64,000 nt of DNA, from contig JAKUCV010002119.1 of assembly GCA_028386065.3 (NCBI GenBank), positions 1 through 64,000 on the forward strand, written 5' to 3'. Each line of letters begins with the position of its first letter. Positions within the stretch are counted from its first letter, which is position 1. Positions 19,654 through 32,288 of this stretch are shown piece by piece. The position numbers were made by a program, and so were the translations under genes. This DNA comes from Turnera subulata. Lineage: Eukaryota; Streptophyta; Magnoliopsida; Malpighiales; Passifloraceae. Below the pieces are notes generated by a model. It ran no database searches and was not told the DNA's origin. It was given only the letters and a program-made list of their open reading frames with translations.

Positions 19654-22600
19654 TCAGAACAGAGGCTTCTTTCCATTCAACATTCCCAGCAAATGATGAA
19701 GAACCTGCCCGCCTCCATCTCGCAAACCAGAATGCATGTATTCATTGGTTATCCATAGCCTAATGCCGGCTATCTGAGAAGCTGTCTCCATTGCCACCTT
19801 GAAATTAACATACATATCTTCGTAATAAACAGCAGCTGCAACAGGTACCTGTCATGATTTTAAAGATTAGCAATTCACCAAGCCATGGTACTGAATCCAA
19901 TTTTGTAAAAAGGCATTTGAAGATCAGGTTCTTAATCCTCAAGTGGATTCGGAAAAAAATTTGTAGTGATTGTAAAGGTTAACCAGGGGTATCAAGGAAG
20001 CAAACCTTATTGTTGTTCAGGGCGGCAGAGTCATACAGAGCAGGCCAGTCTTTCTTCTCTGCCAATAGATGAGCAGCATCTTTAAACTGTCTCAGGGCAT
20101 GAATTTCATCAAACATCCACGGGAACACCATCTGTAGATGCAAAAAGATTTGATTATAATTTGCAAGCTTATAAACACATTCCACGAGCAAAACCAGTGC
20201 AGAGGCTAGATCCAAGTGTCACGTTTAAGCCAATAGGTTCTTGCAAAGTGCAACGTAATGCATCTAGGGTATTCAGACTATATAAGAATACCAGACACAA
20301 GAGGACAGATATAGGAAAGCCAGAGAAAGCTTTTCAACACGTTGCTACCTTGGTCCCTATGTTCATGGATTCCTGATTAATCCATATTCAACTAAACAAG
20401 GTAGTTTGCTATACGTATGCTATGCTTTTTTTTCGCAGAACAGAAATCCTCATTATTGATTGAGAGAGACAAAATGCAAAATCTCTTTGGATTTTGTCTC
20501 TCTCAATCAATAGTCTCCATGTTCCACTGTGGCTCTCGTAGCAAAGATAAGAAAATCGGTCTAACCCCCTACATCTTTTCTATTAGCTCTGGCACTCTGT
20601 GTAGAGAAAACCGAGGACATGGTAGCAATCTTCTTTCTTTATTGTGCACAGTTTGAAGTTTTCAGGAAGAATTCGCAGGGGAAAGGAAACAATAATCTAA
20701 TAATATGCTTTTGTTGTTTAAAGAATATGTAAAATCAGCCTCCATAAACTTAAGGACTATTCCGTCCTTGATGCTATATTTGTTACCCTCTACCTACCTC
20801 TCCTGTGAAATATACTGGCCGACCTTCTTTAGCAGCCCTTACTGCATCAAATTTACCCTCGTACTCACTCCTAATTTTGTTGGCAGACCATTGCGATGAA
20901 CTGCCCTGCGAATCAAAAAAGGGAAGAATCAGAAAAAATTTTGGCCAAGCAAGAAGCAATTCAGACATCAGATATCTACCCAGCATATCGTCAACTTAAG
21001 TGTTCGGACATGACTATGCATACAGCTACTTCATCTAAAGCTATTCTACTTTAATTCTGAAAGAGACAAAGAAACCTACCTGACAGTAGATGGACTCGTG
21101 CATGAGGGCATAGAGAGGGTTTGTATCAAAATCCAACCAATTTTCAAACTGCAAACAAGGACTGAATTGTGAATTAAAAATAATTACATGCATCAGATTA
21201 TTGGTCAGAAGAAAACAACAATATGCTTACAGCTTTCAAGAAGTAGTAGCTCATTCGCTTTGGAGATCCTGGAACTAATATTGGATCCCAAACCCTCTCA
21301 AACCTACAGTTCGCAAAGAGAAAAGAACTACGTTAAAGTAGAATTTAAAAAGTCAATATGAAGAATACTATGCAAAAGTTCTGCATATATGCTCGAAAGT
21401 CAGCAGTGTTGCCTTACATATAATGCAAACGTTCAAAACCTGCACTGGAACCAAGTCCAGAAAGGCCAAGAGTTTGGAGACTTCTTGGGGTTAAAACCCC
21501 TCCTGATGGAAGAGGGACCTATGCGTAGAAGAAAAGAGCGGAAAAAGCTGTTAAGTAGAAGATCCTCATGTATTTTACATCAGTAGAATGTGAAACTCAA
21601 AAGCATGAACCAGATACTAACCCCTCCTCCTTCAGACTCTGCCAAATATTTCACGACTTCGCGAACAATTTCAACATCCTGTGGAAACCTCTTGTAGTAC
21701 TTCTCGTTCTGGTGAATAACCTGTTGATAACAAGCCCTATAGACATGATCTGCAGCACATCCATTGGCTATTGGAGGGATTCCTCCAGTCAGGAGGACTT
21801 GTCTTAGCCCTTGTGGTGCAAAACTTAAATACGTTACTGCACAGAAACCACCATAGCTCTACACAAGTGAAACAAATGAGTAGTCAATAATCCACCAACC
21901 ACAGCGATGAACAAAAGGAATTTTCAAAAAGACCAGACAACAACTTTCAATGCAGCAAATAATAGCATGAATGAGATTAAAAGTAGAACATCTGAGGAAT
22001 GCACAATGTGTGAGAACAACTTTCAATGCAGCAAATAATAGCATGAATGAGATTAAAAGTAGAACATCTGAGGAATGCACAATGTGTGAGAACAAAGTAC
22101 CTGGCCCAGAACTGTCCAAGGTCCAGCATCAGGAACAAGTCGAACTCGGATAAACTCTGAGTCTTTCACTATATTATCTGCCCGAAAGTATTTCAGGTAT
22201 TCAGCCAATCCCTCTGCAGAATCGAATTGCTGCATAGACGATGCAGTCAGAGGGGTTGACAAGCCAGTTCCTCTCTGCAAGAAAAACCTATTAGCAGAAG
22301 CAAGAAAAATAATTATGGCAAGTAGAACTTTGCAAGCATCATTACACTCTGAAACCACACATTGTAAATGAATCCATACCTGATCCAACAATACAAGCCG
22401 AAATTCTTCACACACTTTGTGTACCCATCCACTAGCCTCAGTTGGTCGTGGGCACTCGAAACCGGGTCCACCTTGTAGATATAATAGGTATGGAAGTGAC
22501 TGTTCTTCTTTCCCAACTGCAAAACCATTTTCCAAACCCAAAATTCCAAATCATTCATCAATTATGTGAGCATTAACAAATTTGATTCCTATAAACAATT

Positions 22601-23275
22601 ATGAAAAAACAGATGAAACAAAAATCATTAGAGGCATGTAACCAACCCAACCACCAAAAGTTCATTAAAATTATCCGTTAAGAAGGGTCCAAATTTAACA
22701 ATCCCAACAATGCAGATTGCAGGAAACTGGAACAATATTTCCATCACATAGTAGGTGTCTGACTTCACAAAGTCAAAGGCTAGTAAGAAGTTCGGTTGAC
22801 TTTAGTTTTTTCATCAACTGCAAAAAGTAGCATTTCGAATAATAAACACTTTATAGCTATATTCTAATAAGGATTCATTCAATCAAACGAAATGAAGCAA
22901 TATGAAAATCAGTATTATAACTATCGATTAATAGATTGTTTAGATAGAGTAGTTACCGGAAACGACTTCACGGGCAAAAACGGATATTTTCGATGAAGTG
23001 GGAGTTGAGTGATCGAGAGGAACAGTGAAGCGATGATCGCGAAGCCGGAGGTCTGGCACGGAGTACCAAGCTCCGGCGACGTGGTCCGCGGAGGAGGTGG
23101 CGGCGGAGGCGTACGTTTCTGCCATTGTCGAGAGCCGGCGAAACAGTCTCCGGCGGAAGCGGTGGTGGAGAAGTTTGGGGAGTGAGAGTGGCGTAGGAGT
23201 GCGAGGAGATAGCAGGGACGAGGTGAAGAAGACGATTGGTTTTATCAAAGAAGGTGGCGCGTGAGTTGCCAGCAT
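19654..23275 (-). CDS. Proline iminopeptidase-like alpha/beta hydrolase (peptidase S33)
   Basis: Ten minus-strand exons: 23275-22957, 22516-22380, 22274-22101, 21858-21622, 21518-21418, 21303-21231, 21148-21080, 20905-20798, 20131-20006, 19848-19654. Phases agree throughout and give 512 aa. S33 enzymes remove N-terminal proline from peptides. Visible landmarks are the oxyanion-loop text LYLQGGPGFE, the nucleophile elbow GQ|SYGGFC (the Ser codon opens exon 4), YYEDMYVNFKVA (candidate catalytic Asp) and EYMHSGLRDGG (candidate His). The closest relative I recall is Arabidopsis At3g61540. The first 50 residues are Arg/Ser-rich with almost no acidic residues, so an organellar transit peptide is likely; MAETYAS at 23125 is an alternative start. 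Intron 3 carries a 76-bp tandem duplication. No lesion was found. Confidence 0.92.
21945..22096. repeat. 76-bp tandem duplication inside intron 3
   Basis: Two adjacent copies (21945-22020, 22021-22096) share 'tttcaatgcagcaaataata' through 'cacaatgtgtgagaacaa'. The right copy ends 4 bp before the exon-3 donor, so it abuts a splice site. It looks recent because the copies are nearly identical. Confidence 0.85.
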
Positions 23276-25470
23276 TTCTGGGAGTGAGAGGGGTGGGATC
23301 CTGTGAGGTGGTTTACATGGGGGAGAAGGGACACGTGGTGATAGTAGAGATCCGTTAGTTTAAGAGGAGATATTTCTTTTGTTGATTTTGAGTCGTTAGA
23401 TGCGATTAACTTTTTGATACAGTCGTTGATTGAGATTAATTTTTGACGAATCGCATGGTGATCGCTGGTTCAACCGGATCAACTAGGTAACCAAATCTTT
23501 ATGGATTTAGTTCCAGTCTCTTAGTTCAACTAGACTGGTTGAACCACGGTTTAACCATGGTTATAGTCTATAATAGCGTAAACCAGGAACCTTGCCGGTT
23601 TGGACACTATTATGCTTTTCAAAACTTCGAGATTTTTTTTTTTTTTAGAAGTTAACTTGTGGATAATTTGGTAAGTTAAAAATGTCATACGAGATTTTAG
23701 GTTTCTAGTGGTTTTTCAAAAGTTATTTGAAGATGCTTATGTTGTTTTTTGTTCCAACAAAAATTCAATTTAATTTACCAAAAGTTGTTGGTTTCATTCA
23801 ATGGTAGGGAATTCAGTCACGATCACGATAGGTTCAAAAGTGTCAGTTCTGAATTAATGATACCATGAACTGGGATATAAATTAAGAGGATAAATATATT
23901 CAACTTAATTGTCCATATTCATTAATGTATTTATTTTTTTTAGGAAACATTAATATATTTAATTGATAACTTTTTATTATTAATATTATTATCCTTTTTC
24001 TTTAAATACTGAGAGATCGTAACAGCAATACCATTACAATGATGCTTTAATCATTTACTTATCTTGCTTGAAAATAAACTTTAAAATTATATGATCAAGC
24101 ATACGGAGGGATGCTAGTCTACCACAAATAAGTATACAAAATTATTGATATTAAAACTAATAAATTAAAAAATATTAATTTCGCAAATGGTCACACCATA
24201 GACCATCAAGAAATTATGATTGATACAGAATAAACTATATATCTCTGGTGATTTTTCCATCCACAATGCATATAAAATGAAAAAACAATAAAAAATAATA
24301 TTTAAAATAATTGAATCAAATATTGCTTATTATCTTTGTTTAGGATTAGAAACATCGACTGATATACAGTTTTATCTCACCTCACGAATAAATTAGTTGT
24401 GCAGACAAATAAGTAAACTATTACAAGGAGAGAAAATGGACCATAGCAAAAGAAATTCGATAATGCGTGTGTGAGTGATTTCTAAAAGCAGGGTGTGATC
24501 GTCTGCGGTGCTTTGCACGGGAAGAGGGAACACGTCAGAATGAGAGAGGCCGTCGGTTTAAGAATATATATATCGTTAGATGCAATGAATGTTCTGATAC
24601 ACTGGCTGCGATGAATTTTTGACGGAATCAGGTGGTGATCCCGTAATGGGCCCCTTCAAGCCGTAGAGTTTTCTTTTTTTTTCTTTTTTTCTTTTTGGTT
24701 TTGCGGTGGGGTTGTTTTTCCCAAAGAGACATTTATTGGACTTTCTGGATTTAGCGGTTTTATGAGTCGACAAGACGCGCGAGAATTATGACACAACTTC
24801 CTCATCTGTTTTCCAAGTTAAAAAAAAAAAAACATACACAGATTAACCAGTAGTCTATAGGGACATAAAAATATGTACATCTTTCTTTACACATAACAAA
24901 CTTGGAGTTAAGAATTTGTATTACCAGATTCATAGTAAAATTAATAAACATAAATTGACACTATGACCACGATAATGCAACAAAATGGACTTGATTTTCC
25001 TGAGTTTTTTGGGGTGCAATTCCGATAATAAATAATATTGGACAGTGGATTGCTTTATAGTTTGGAACTATTGATTATATCAACCTCCGAACTACCCGGG
25101 ACTGTTTCAGTTTAACTAATATTGAAAACACAAAAGACAGAGAAGAGAAGTCAATTTTTGTATGTCATAATTCTCTTTGAATTAGTTTAGACTTTCTTCT
25201 GGATGTTCCTTCAAAATTGGCCTACTACCCAGTGCATTATAAGGAGGTGGGTTTCACTTTCACAGACACGAAGAGCGTGTGAAGAAGCAAACAATCCTCA
25301 AGTAGGAGGGAGGAAGACAATGATAGAGACAAAAACTTCATAAGTCGAGAGAGGTGGCGCAGCCATAATTCACTTGCCCGCCTCACAAACAAAATACTAT
25401 TATAAGTATCTAAAACATAAAAATGTTACTACCAAATATCTACACGCAAACATCCCCTAAGAGCTCCACA
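23276..25470. other. Divergent intergenic region, iminopeptidase/panB
   Basis: No gene. A module reading 'tcgttagatgc'...'tttttgacgaatc'...'ggtgatc' occurs at about 23388-23465 (iminopeptidase promoter), again at about 24570-24640 and a third time at 28780-28855 before panB copy 2. 24002-24470 matches 28321-28660, so the upstream region was duplicated with the gene. 23460-23600 is degenerate ccggttgaacc-type repeat sequence. The last 250 bp (ggtgggtttcac..., gagacaaa...) are shared promoter/5'UTR with copy 2. Confidence 0.55.
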
Positions 25471-27425
25471 ATGGCGCTCTTCACCTACCTCTCCAGAACC
25501 AGAACCTCCTCCTCCTCCGCCGCCGCCGCCATCAAACCCCACCTCTCCTCCTTCCTCCGCCGCGGGGTCCGCTGCATGTCGAACGTCCCCGAGAACACCG
25601 TCTACGGCGGCCCGAAGCCACAGAACCCCAACCAGAGGATCACCCTCACCCAAATCAGGCAGAAGCACAGAAAAGGCGAGCCCATCACCGTCGTCACCGC
25701 CTACGACTACCCCTCCGCGGTGCACCTCGACACCGCCGGCATCGACGTCTGCCTCGTCGGCGACTCCGCCTCCATGGTGGTCCACGGCCACGACACCACC
25801 CTCCCCGTCACCCTCGAGGAGATGCTCGTCCACTGCCGCGCCGTCGCTCGCGGCGCCACCAGGCCGCTCCTCATCTGCGACTTGCCGTTTGGCACCTACG
25901 AGTCCAGCTCCACCCAGGTAATGTTTTGAAGAAGTGACGCAGAGTAGTAGTCTCTGTTGCTCTGGTTTTGGGTTTTTTTTTTTTTGATGGCGGAAGATGT
26001 GAGATGAAGGTTAATGTGGTTTGCAGTTTGCAGGCAGTTGATACGGCGGTGAGGGTATTGAAGGAAGGAGGGATGGATGCGATTAAATTGGAAGGAGGGT
26101 CTCCTTCAAGGATTACGGCGGCAAAAGCTATTGTAGAGGCTGGAATTGCGGTTATGGGTCATGTGGGGCTTACTCCTCAGGCTATTAGTGTTCTTGGTGG
26201 GTTTAGGCCACAGGGGAAGAATATTTCCAGTGCCGTCAAGGTTAGTTTGATTGTGTAATTAGCTTGGGAGATAACCCTTTTTGTGTGTGTGTGTATGGTT
26301 TTGGTAGAGTGGTTGAATTTGGGTGGGTTTGCTTTTTGCAGGTTGTGGAGACTGCATTGGCATTGCAGGAAGTAGGGTGTTTCTCGGTTGTTTTGGAATG
26401 TGTACCTCCTCCTGTGGCTGCTGCTGCTACTGCTGCTCTTAGAATTCCAACGATTGGTATTGGAGCAGGGCCTTTTTGCAGTGGCCAGGTAACTTTTAGT
26501 ATCCTGTTTTGTTTGTCTTATTTTGTTGTCTTACTTCCCTTCTACTATTGCTTATGAAAAAAAAGGTGCATGTCTTGTCGATTTCCTCTGAAAATGTTTT
26601 CAGGTCTTTGCCCGCAAAGTAACAGCTTGAGTGTAGCAAGTTGTAATTGACTACTCTTGCCACTTAATTTTTGAATTGCGTTTGTCAATCAACTTGTTTT
26701 CCTTCAATGATGGTTGAACAGAAATGTCCCTGAAATTTTCCTGCTAAACATATCCTTGATGAAATCTGGTCTTTGTGTACTTCATATGTACTTGAGTTTT
26801 CCTTCTCTTGGCCTTTTTCTGCTCCAACTTTCTTAGCTTCACCAATTTTAGATTCCAAAGTTGTTACTTTATGTCCTCTTGTATCAAACCTGAAAATCTT
26901 TCAAGTTTAGTACACAGGATGTAGGTAATGTTTCTAAACAGAGCTTATCTCTGGATTGGTCTTTTCTTCTTCTTCTTCTTCTCATATGCTATTAAATTGT
27001 CTGTTCTTGTAGGTACTGGTTTATCATGATTTGCTAGGAATGATGCAACATCCTCATCATGCCAAGGTTAGGCCCACAATGATCTGTTTTGTTGATTTTT
27101 TGTGATTATTTTTCTTAGTTAGCTTTTATTCAAGTAGATTTATTGTCTTGCCTTTCTATAGGTTACACCCAAGTTCTGCAAGCAGTTTGCACGTGTGGGA
27201 GATGTTATCAACCAAGGATTGGTGGCATACAAGGAGGAAGTAACTAACCGTTCATTTCCTGGTCCTGCCCATAGTCCCTATAAAATGAGTGAAGCTGATA
27301 TGGATGGTTTCATGAAAGAATTACAAAAGTTGGGCTTGGATGAGGCAGCGGCTTCAACAGCTGAGGCAGCTGAGATGTTTAAGAAGGCAGAATCATCTAA
27401 TGGAGAGATTCCAGAGAGTAACTGA
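25471..27425 (+). CDS. panB: Ketopantoate hydroxymethyltransferase, intact copy
   Basis: Five exons: 25471-25917, 26034-26240, 26342-26488, 27013-27066, 27162-27425; all phase 0; 372 aa. It converts 2-oxoisovalerate plus methylene-tetrahydrofolate to ketopantoate, the first committed step of pantothenate (vitamin B5) synthesis; plant enzymes act in mitochondria. Conserved blocks are [28 protein letters not shown] (metal-ligand Asp), [29 protein letters not shown] (catalytic Glu) and [14 protein letters not shown]. The Ser/Thr/Arg-rich N-terminus fits a mitochondrial presequence. I chose the Met at 25471 because copy 2 starts the same way ([10 protein letters not shown]); an in-frame ATG lies at 25423. 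Exon 1 is strikingly GC-rich relative to the later exons. Confidence 0.95.
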
Positions 27426-29035
27426 GTGGGGGCAAATCAAGCTCATTCCTTTTGAGCGGCTTTTTCCCTTTTACCTGAAAGAAGAAGAGTCAAATAATGG
27501 TGGAATCTTAAATTATTCCATGCCAATAAAAGTTTTGAGAGCTGAAATAAAAAATCGGTTTGCTAACGTTAGAGAAATTTGAAAGGATGGTTTTAAGCGT
27601 TGTACTCAATAGTCACTACTGTTCTCTTTTTCCCTGCCCCTGCCTCACTGTTTCAAGCAACTCTGGACCGGCGTTGGTGGGTCTATTTCTCTGCGTCATA
27701 TACAGATGCCAAAGCAACAGTATTCCTGCTGATTTTCTTGGTCTGTTTGGCTCTAGGAGTTGCTTGCATTTGATGTAATTTGCTTGTGAAAAATTGTAGT
27801 CAGTTTGGTGCCTGTACAGTTGCAGGGGACTCGTTGCCTAAGTAACGGATTTCATCTTCAGGAAAAAAAAGAAAATTTGAAGTTGTATTGTCTTATCAGC
27901 AGTAATTTCTTCTCAACACCGTCTTATAAGCATATGACTATGAGGATGGAATTTCAGGGGCTCAGGGCAGGGAAAGTGTCAGGAATGGCTCTCCTCTGAG
28001 AATGGAAACAAGAAAAGACCTGTTGAAAATTAGTCCAGCAAACTTGGGGAAAGTGGAAGTACATTTTGAACTAATGGGTAATGAAGGGTGTTTTTTAAGT
28101 TCGTCGAACCTTAAAAAGTTGCGGTTTGTAACGAAGTAGAAAAGTACACAAAAGTACGAGGTTGTCTTTTCCATTTCCTCCTTCCAAAGTAAAAAACACC
28201 AGAAATGTGGTACCCCTAAAAAACCGAAAGATAATTATAATTCTTATTTTACAACTTTTTTTGGAACAGATATTATAGATTGAATCACAGTGTATGATTA
28301 TTATCTCTTGGAACCAAAACTTAAATACTAAAAGAAAGTAACAGCAACACCCGCAGTGATGATTAATCATTTGCTTATATTAATTGATATCGAGCTTTTA
28401 AATGCACGGAGGATTTTAAACCAGCAGATAAAAGATATTAACTTCGACAGATGGACATACCATATAAGGATATACCATTTAAAAGAGCAAAGATCATGAT
28501 TGATTCAAGATGAACAATTATTTCCATCCGCATTGCATATAAAAAGAAAAAACCAAGAGATATTATTACAAATAATTGAATTAAATATTGCGGAATATCT
28601 TTGCTTAGGATTTTTTTTTTTTGTTGCTCTAAAATCTTTGGTTAGGATTACGAACATGACAGAATGATAAACTAATAACAAAGTTGTGAAAATCGACCGT
28701 CAGCAAAAGAAATACGACAATGCGAGCGTGATGAAAGTGGGCCGTAGGATATGGAGAGATATGTATCTTTTGTTGGGCTGGATCGTTAGATGCAATGAAT
28801 TTTTTGATCCAGTGATTGCGATGAATGTTTGACGAATCGATGGCGATCATGTAATGGGCCCGTTCAGGGTGTACACTTGATTTTTCTCTTTCCCTTTTTA
28901 GTATGGTGGGGGTTGTTAAATTAAAGAAACGGATACCTCACACATCACGTGGTTTGCAACTTGGAAAAAAAAGAGCATATAAACAATCTCACTGTGGTGC
29001 TAAAAGAAAAAAAAAAAATCTCATCGTGATGAGAT

Positions 29036-29487
29036 CACTGTTATCAGAACCGGACCGGACCGGCCGATTCAACCGGTTGGACCGTGATTCGTGTACTGCA
29101 CTGGGTTTTTAGGGTAATTGGACCGGACAAGACATTGATTCGGAAAAATCCGGAAGACCCGGCAGGTTTTTACTGACCCGGTTGAACCAATGACCCGTCC
29201 GGGTCATTTTTAAAATGTAATTATCAAATTTTTGTTTAATCTTTTTCCTATTTTTATAAGAAAATAGTAATTTTAAGTGAAAATTTTGAATTTTTAGACT
29301 TTATATTTATTTTTTATTTATAAGTATAGATAAATATGAATGTACATATATTATTAAATATTAAGTATTTAATAATTATTATGTCGGCTCTATGACATTG
29401 AACCTCCGGTTCGAATCCGGTCGGACCAGTGAACCGTGATTCAGGACCTTTTCTGAGTTAGTGCCTGGTCCGGTTTTGATAACACTG
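29036..29487. mobile_element. hAT-type MITE, 452 bp, 8-bp target duplication
   Basis: The termini CACTGTTATCAGAACCGG and (from the right) CAGTGTTATCAAAACCGG are inverted repeats. The flanking direct repeat GATGAGAT (29028-29035, 29488-29495) is perfect. Subterminal 'gaccggacc' and 'aaccggttgg' motifs flank an AT-rich core. No coding capacity. The same family recurs at 60397-60758. It is absent from the matching position upstream of panB copy 1, so it inserted after the tandem duplication or was lost there. Confidence 0.88.
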
Positions 29488-29554
29488 GATGAGATAATTA
29501 CGGAAGGACTAATCACATTATTCATTATCTGTTGTTTATGAAATTTTCCATCAT

Positions 29555-30055
29555 ATGTTGCAAAAAGTACATATTACATTTGTGTCTTGAATTTCAGAGA
29601 TTTCTTTCATGTTTTTTTCAGTTCTCTGCTTAGAGTAATTGACATGTTAGCATTCGAGCCCACATCAAACTAAATCTCCCCAACCTGAATTATTAAAAAA
29701 AATTGACACATCTAAAAATTAGTTCCGGTTGGATAGGTTTGATTTGACATGGGCTCGGATGCTGACGTGTCAATTTAAAATAATTGACAGGTCAGCACTT
29801 TCTATTTGAAAATCAGTGTTATCAAACCCGGATCGGAAGTTGAACCGGTCGGACTTCCGGGTCACGGTTTTCCCAGATAAATACTGGTCAATCTGCGGTT
29901 CAATTGGAAATTAACAAAGGAATTGTAAACTCGAAGACCCAGCCGAGTCACGATTAACTTGGTTCGACTGTCCGGACCGGTCCAGGTTTGATAACACCAA
30001 ATGAAAAAAATTTCCTGAAATTCAATAGATGGATGTAATATGTGCTTTCTACAGC
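29555..30055. mobile_element. MITE with long (about 55-bp) terminal inverted repeats, carrying a nested MITE
   Basis: The left arm (29556-29612, 'agtacatattacatttgtgt'...'tgaatttcagagatttc') and right arm (29998-30055, 'tttcctgaaattcaatagat'...'tgtaatatgtgctttct') are inverted repeats with scattered mismatches. No target duplication could be fixed. A hAT-type MITE has inserted beside the right arm. Long TIRs suggest a Mutator-like or foldback MITE; class uncertain. Confidence 0.6.
29813..29997. mobile_element. Nested short hAT-type MITE
   Basis: The ends CAGTGTTATCAAACCCGGAT and, from the right, TGGTGTTATCAAACCTGGAC are inverted repeats of the same terminal family as the 29036 element. The body is only about 185 bp. 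A possible imperfect 8-bp duplication (ATTTGAAA / AAATGAAA) flanks it. Confidence 0.65.
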
Positions 30056-30533
30056 AAAAGGCTGTAAATTATCCTAAACAACAAACAAGTATGAAGAATC
30101 TAATTACTCGGATTGGTATATTATATTGACGACCTTTTGTCTTTAATTTAAGAAATCAAAGGTATAACCCGTAGTTGTTTACCATATTTGTTTTCCTCAA
30201 TTAGACGATCAATACTATTATATAGGAATTTTCAGAAGAGGTGGGTTTCACCGACAGGATGAGCGTGCCAAAGAACAAAAAAAAGATCTTGTAAGTAAAA
30301 GAAAGACAGACAGAGACAAACTTAAAAAATGGTCATGTAGGAGAAAGATAGACAGAGACAAAGTTTCTAATTCCAGGCAAAAATGCACTTACCCGCCTCA
30401 CCAGTTGTACAAACAAATATGAAATGCATACTACTATAAGTAAAGTAGCTAGTAGCAAGTAGCAACATAAAAGTCCTGCTACCAAATATAATATATCTAC
30501 AGGAACACATATATATCCCCCAAGAGCTCCACA

Positions 30534-32118
30534 ATGGCGATCTTCACTTACCTCTCCCGAGCATCCTCCTCCATGAAACCTCACTACTCCTCCTTCCTCC
30601 GCCGCTGCATGTCCAACGTCGTCGCCGAGAACACCATCTATGGCGGCGGCTCAAAGACGGCCCAGAACCCCAGCCAGAGGTTCACCCTCAACCAAGTCAG
30701 GCAGAAGCACAGGAAGGGAGAGCCCATCACCGTCGTCACCGCCTACGACTACCCCTCCGCGGTGCACCTCGACACCGCCGGCATCGACCTCTGCCTGGTC
30801 GGCGACTCCGCCTCCATGGTAGTCCACGGCCACGACACCACCCTCCCCGTCACCCTCGAGGAGATGCTCGTCCACTGCCGCGCCGTAGCTCGTGGCGCCA
30901 CCAGGCCGCTCCTCGTGTGTGACTTGCCGTTTGGCACGTACGAGTCCAGCTCCACCCAGGTAATGTTTTTGACTCTTGGCAAAGCTGACGCATGCAGGGA
31001 GTTTTCTTTCTTTGGTTTTGGCTTTAATGGCAGGAAGATGCATGCGAGATTGTACATGTTAATGTGGTTTGCAGTTTGGAATATTAACAGGCAGTTGATA
31101 CGGCGGTGAGGGTATTGAAGGAAGGAGGGATGGATGCTATTAAATTGGAAGGAGGGTCACCTTCAAGGATTACAGCGGCAAAGGCTATTGTAGGGGCAGG
31201 GATTGCGGTTATGGGTCATCTGGGGCTTACTCCTCAGGCTATTAGTGTTCTTTGGTGGGTTTAGAGCCCAGGGGAAGAATATTTCCAGTGCTGTCAAGGT
31301 TAGTCTGCTTAGTTTTTTTTCTGTGTGTATATATATGGTACAGGTTTGGTGGTTGGACTGGGGTTTGTTTGTTTTGCAGGTTGTGGAGACTGCATTAGCA
31401 TTACAGGAGGTAGGGTGTTTCTCGGTTGTTTTGGAATGTGTACCTCCTCCTGTGGCTGCTGCTGCTACTGCTGCTCTTAGAATTCCAACAAAGCAGGGCC
31501 TTTTTGTAGTGGGCAGGTCAATACAAAATCTTTCTTTTACTATCCTGTTGTCTTACTTGCATTGCCTATAAAAAAACTGCATGTCATGTTTCTACGCAGA
31601 GCTAATTATATCTCTCTGTCTTTTCTTCTTCTTCTTCTTATAGTATGTTATTAATATTATACGGTCTGTTCCTGGCAGGTGTTGGTTTATCATGATTTAC
31701 TGGGAATGTTGCAACACCCTCATCATGCCAAGGTTAGGCCCTAAAGGACTTGTTTTGTAGTTTTTTGTGATTCTTCGCCTTTTTTAACTCAAAAATATTT
31801 TTGGTCTTGCCTTATATATAGGTTACACCGAAGTTCTGCAAGCAATTTGCACGTGTGGGAGATGTTATCAACCAAGGTTTACTGGCTTACAAGGAAGAAG
31901 TAACTAATCGTTCATTTCCTGATCCTGCACATAGTCCCTATAAAATGAGTGAGGCTGATATGGATGGCTTCATGAAAGAACTGCAAAAGTTGGGTTTGGA
32001 TGAGGCAGCAGCTTCAACAGCTGAGGCAGCAGAGAAGTTTAAGAAGGCTGAATTATCTAATGAGGAGAATATTCCAGAAAGTAATTTAGTGGGGGCAAAT
32101 CCAGTTCTTTCCTTTTGA
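30534..32118 (+). pseudogene. panB: Ketopantoate hydroxymethyltransferase, disrupted tandem copy
   Basis: It has the same five-exon plan: 30534-30959, 31091-31298, 31380-31516, 31679-31732, 31822-32118. Exon 1 is nearly identical to copy 1 and open. Exon 2 has one extra T (about 31251-31255, 'gttctttggtggg'), which brings a TAG at once. Exon 3 has a net 10-bp loss that removes the IGIGAG motif (PTIGIGAG becomes PTKQG). The +1 and -10 changes together would restore frame downstream, but the stop lies between them. The final exon is open but its stop is lost, adding [11 protein letters not shown]. It probably cannot make active enzyme; a truncated N-terminal half is possible. Sequence error explains the T but not the 10-bp deletion. 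Confidence 0.88.
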
Positions 32119-32288
32119 TCAGATGCCTTCTCCCTTCTACCTGAAAGAAGAGTAAAATAATGGTAGAATTCATAAACTATTCCATGCCAATATATACAAT
32201 TTGAGAGCTGAAATGAAAAATTGGTTTGCTAATGTTAGAGAACTTTGAAAGTAAGTATGGTTGGAGCGATGTGCTCAATGGTCAATAT

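Larger units (their letters stand above)
27426..30533. other. Intergenic region between the two panB copies
   Basis: No gene is supported. 27426-27850 is 3'UTR-like; 28321-28860 duplicates the region upstream of copy 1; 29036-30055 is occupied by the MITEs listed separately; 30240-30533 is duplicated promoter/5'UTR. Short frames here are chance. Confidence 0.55.

Noticed and set aside
21061..21160. Possible frameshift in iminopeptidase exon 7
   Set aside because: Recounting gives 69 bp (23 codons), so phase is intact.
25429..25833. 134-codon minus-strand frame antisense to panB exon 1 (and 130 codons at 30651-31043)
   Set aside because: A Gly/Val/Asp-rich shadow of a GC-rich coding exon. 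The plus-strand reading is clearly ketopantoate hydroxymethyltransferase.
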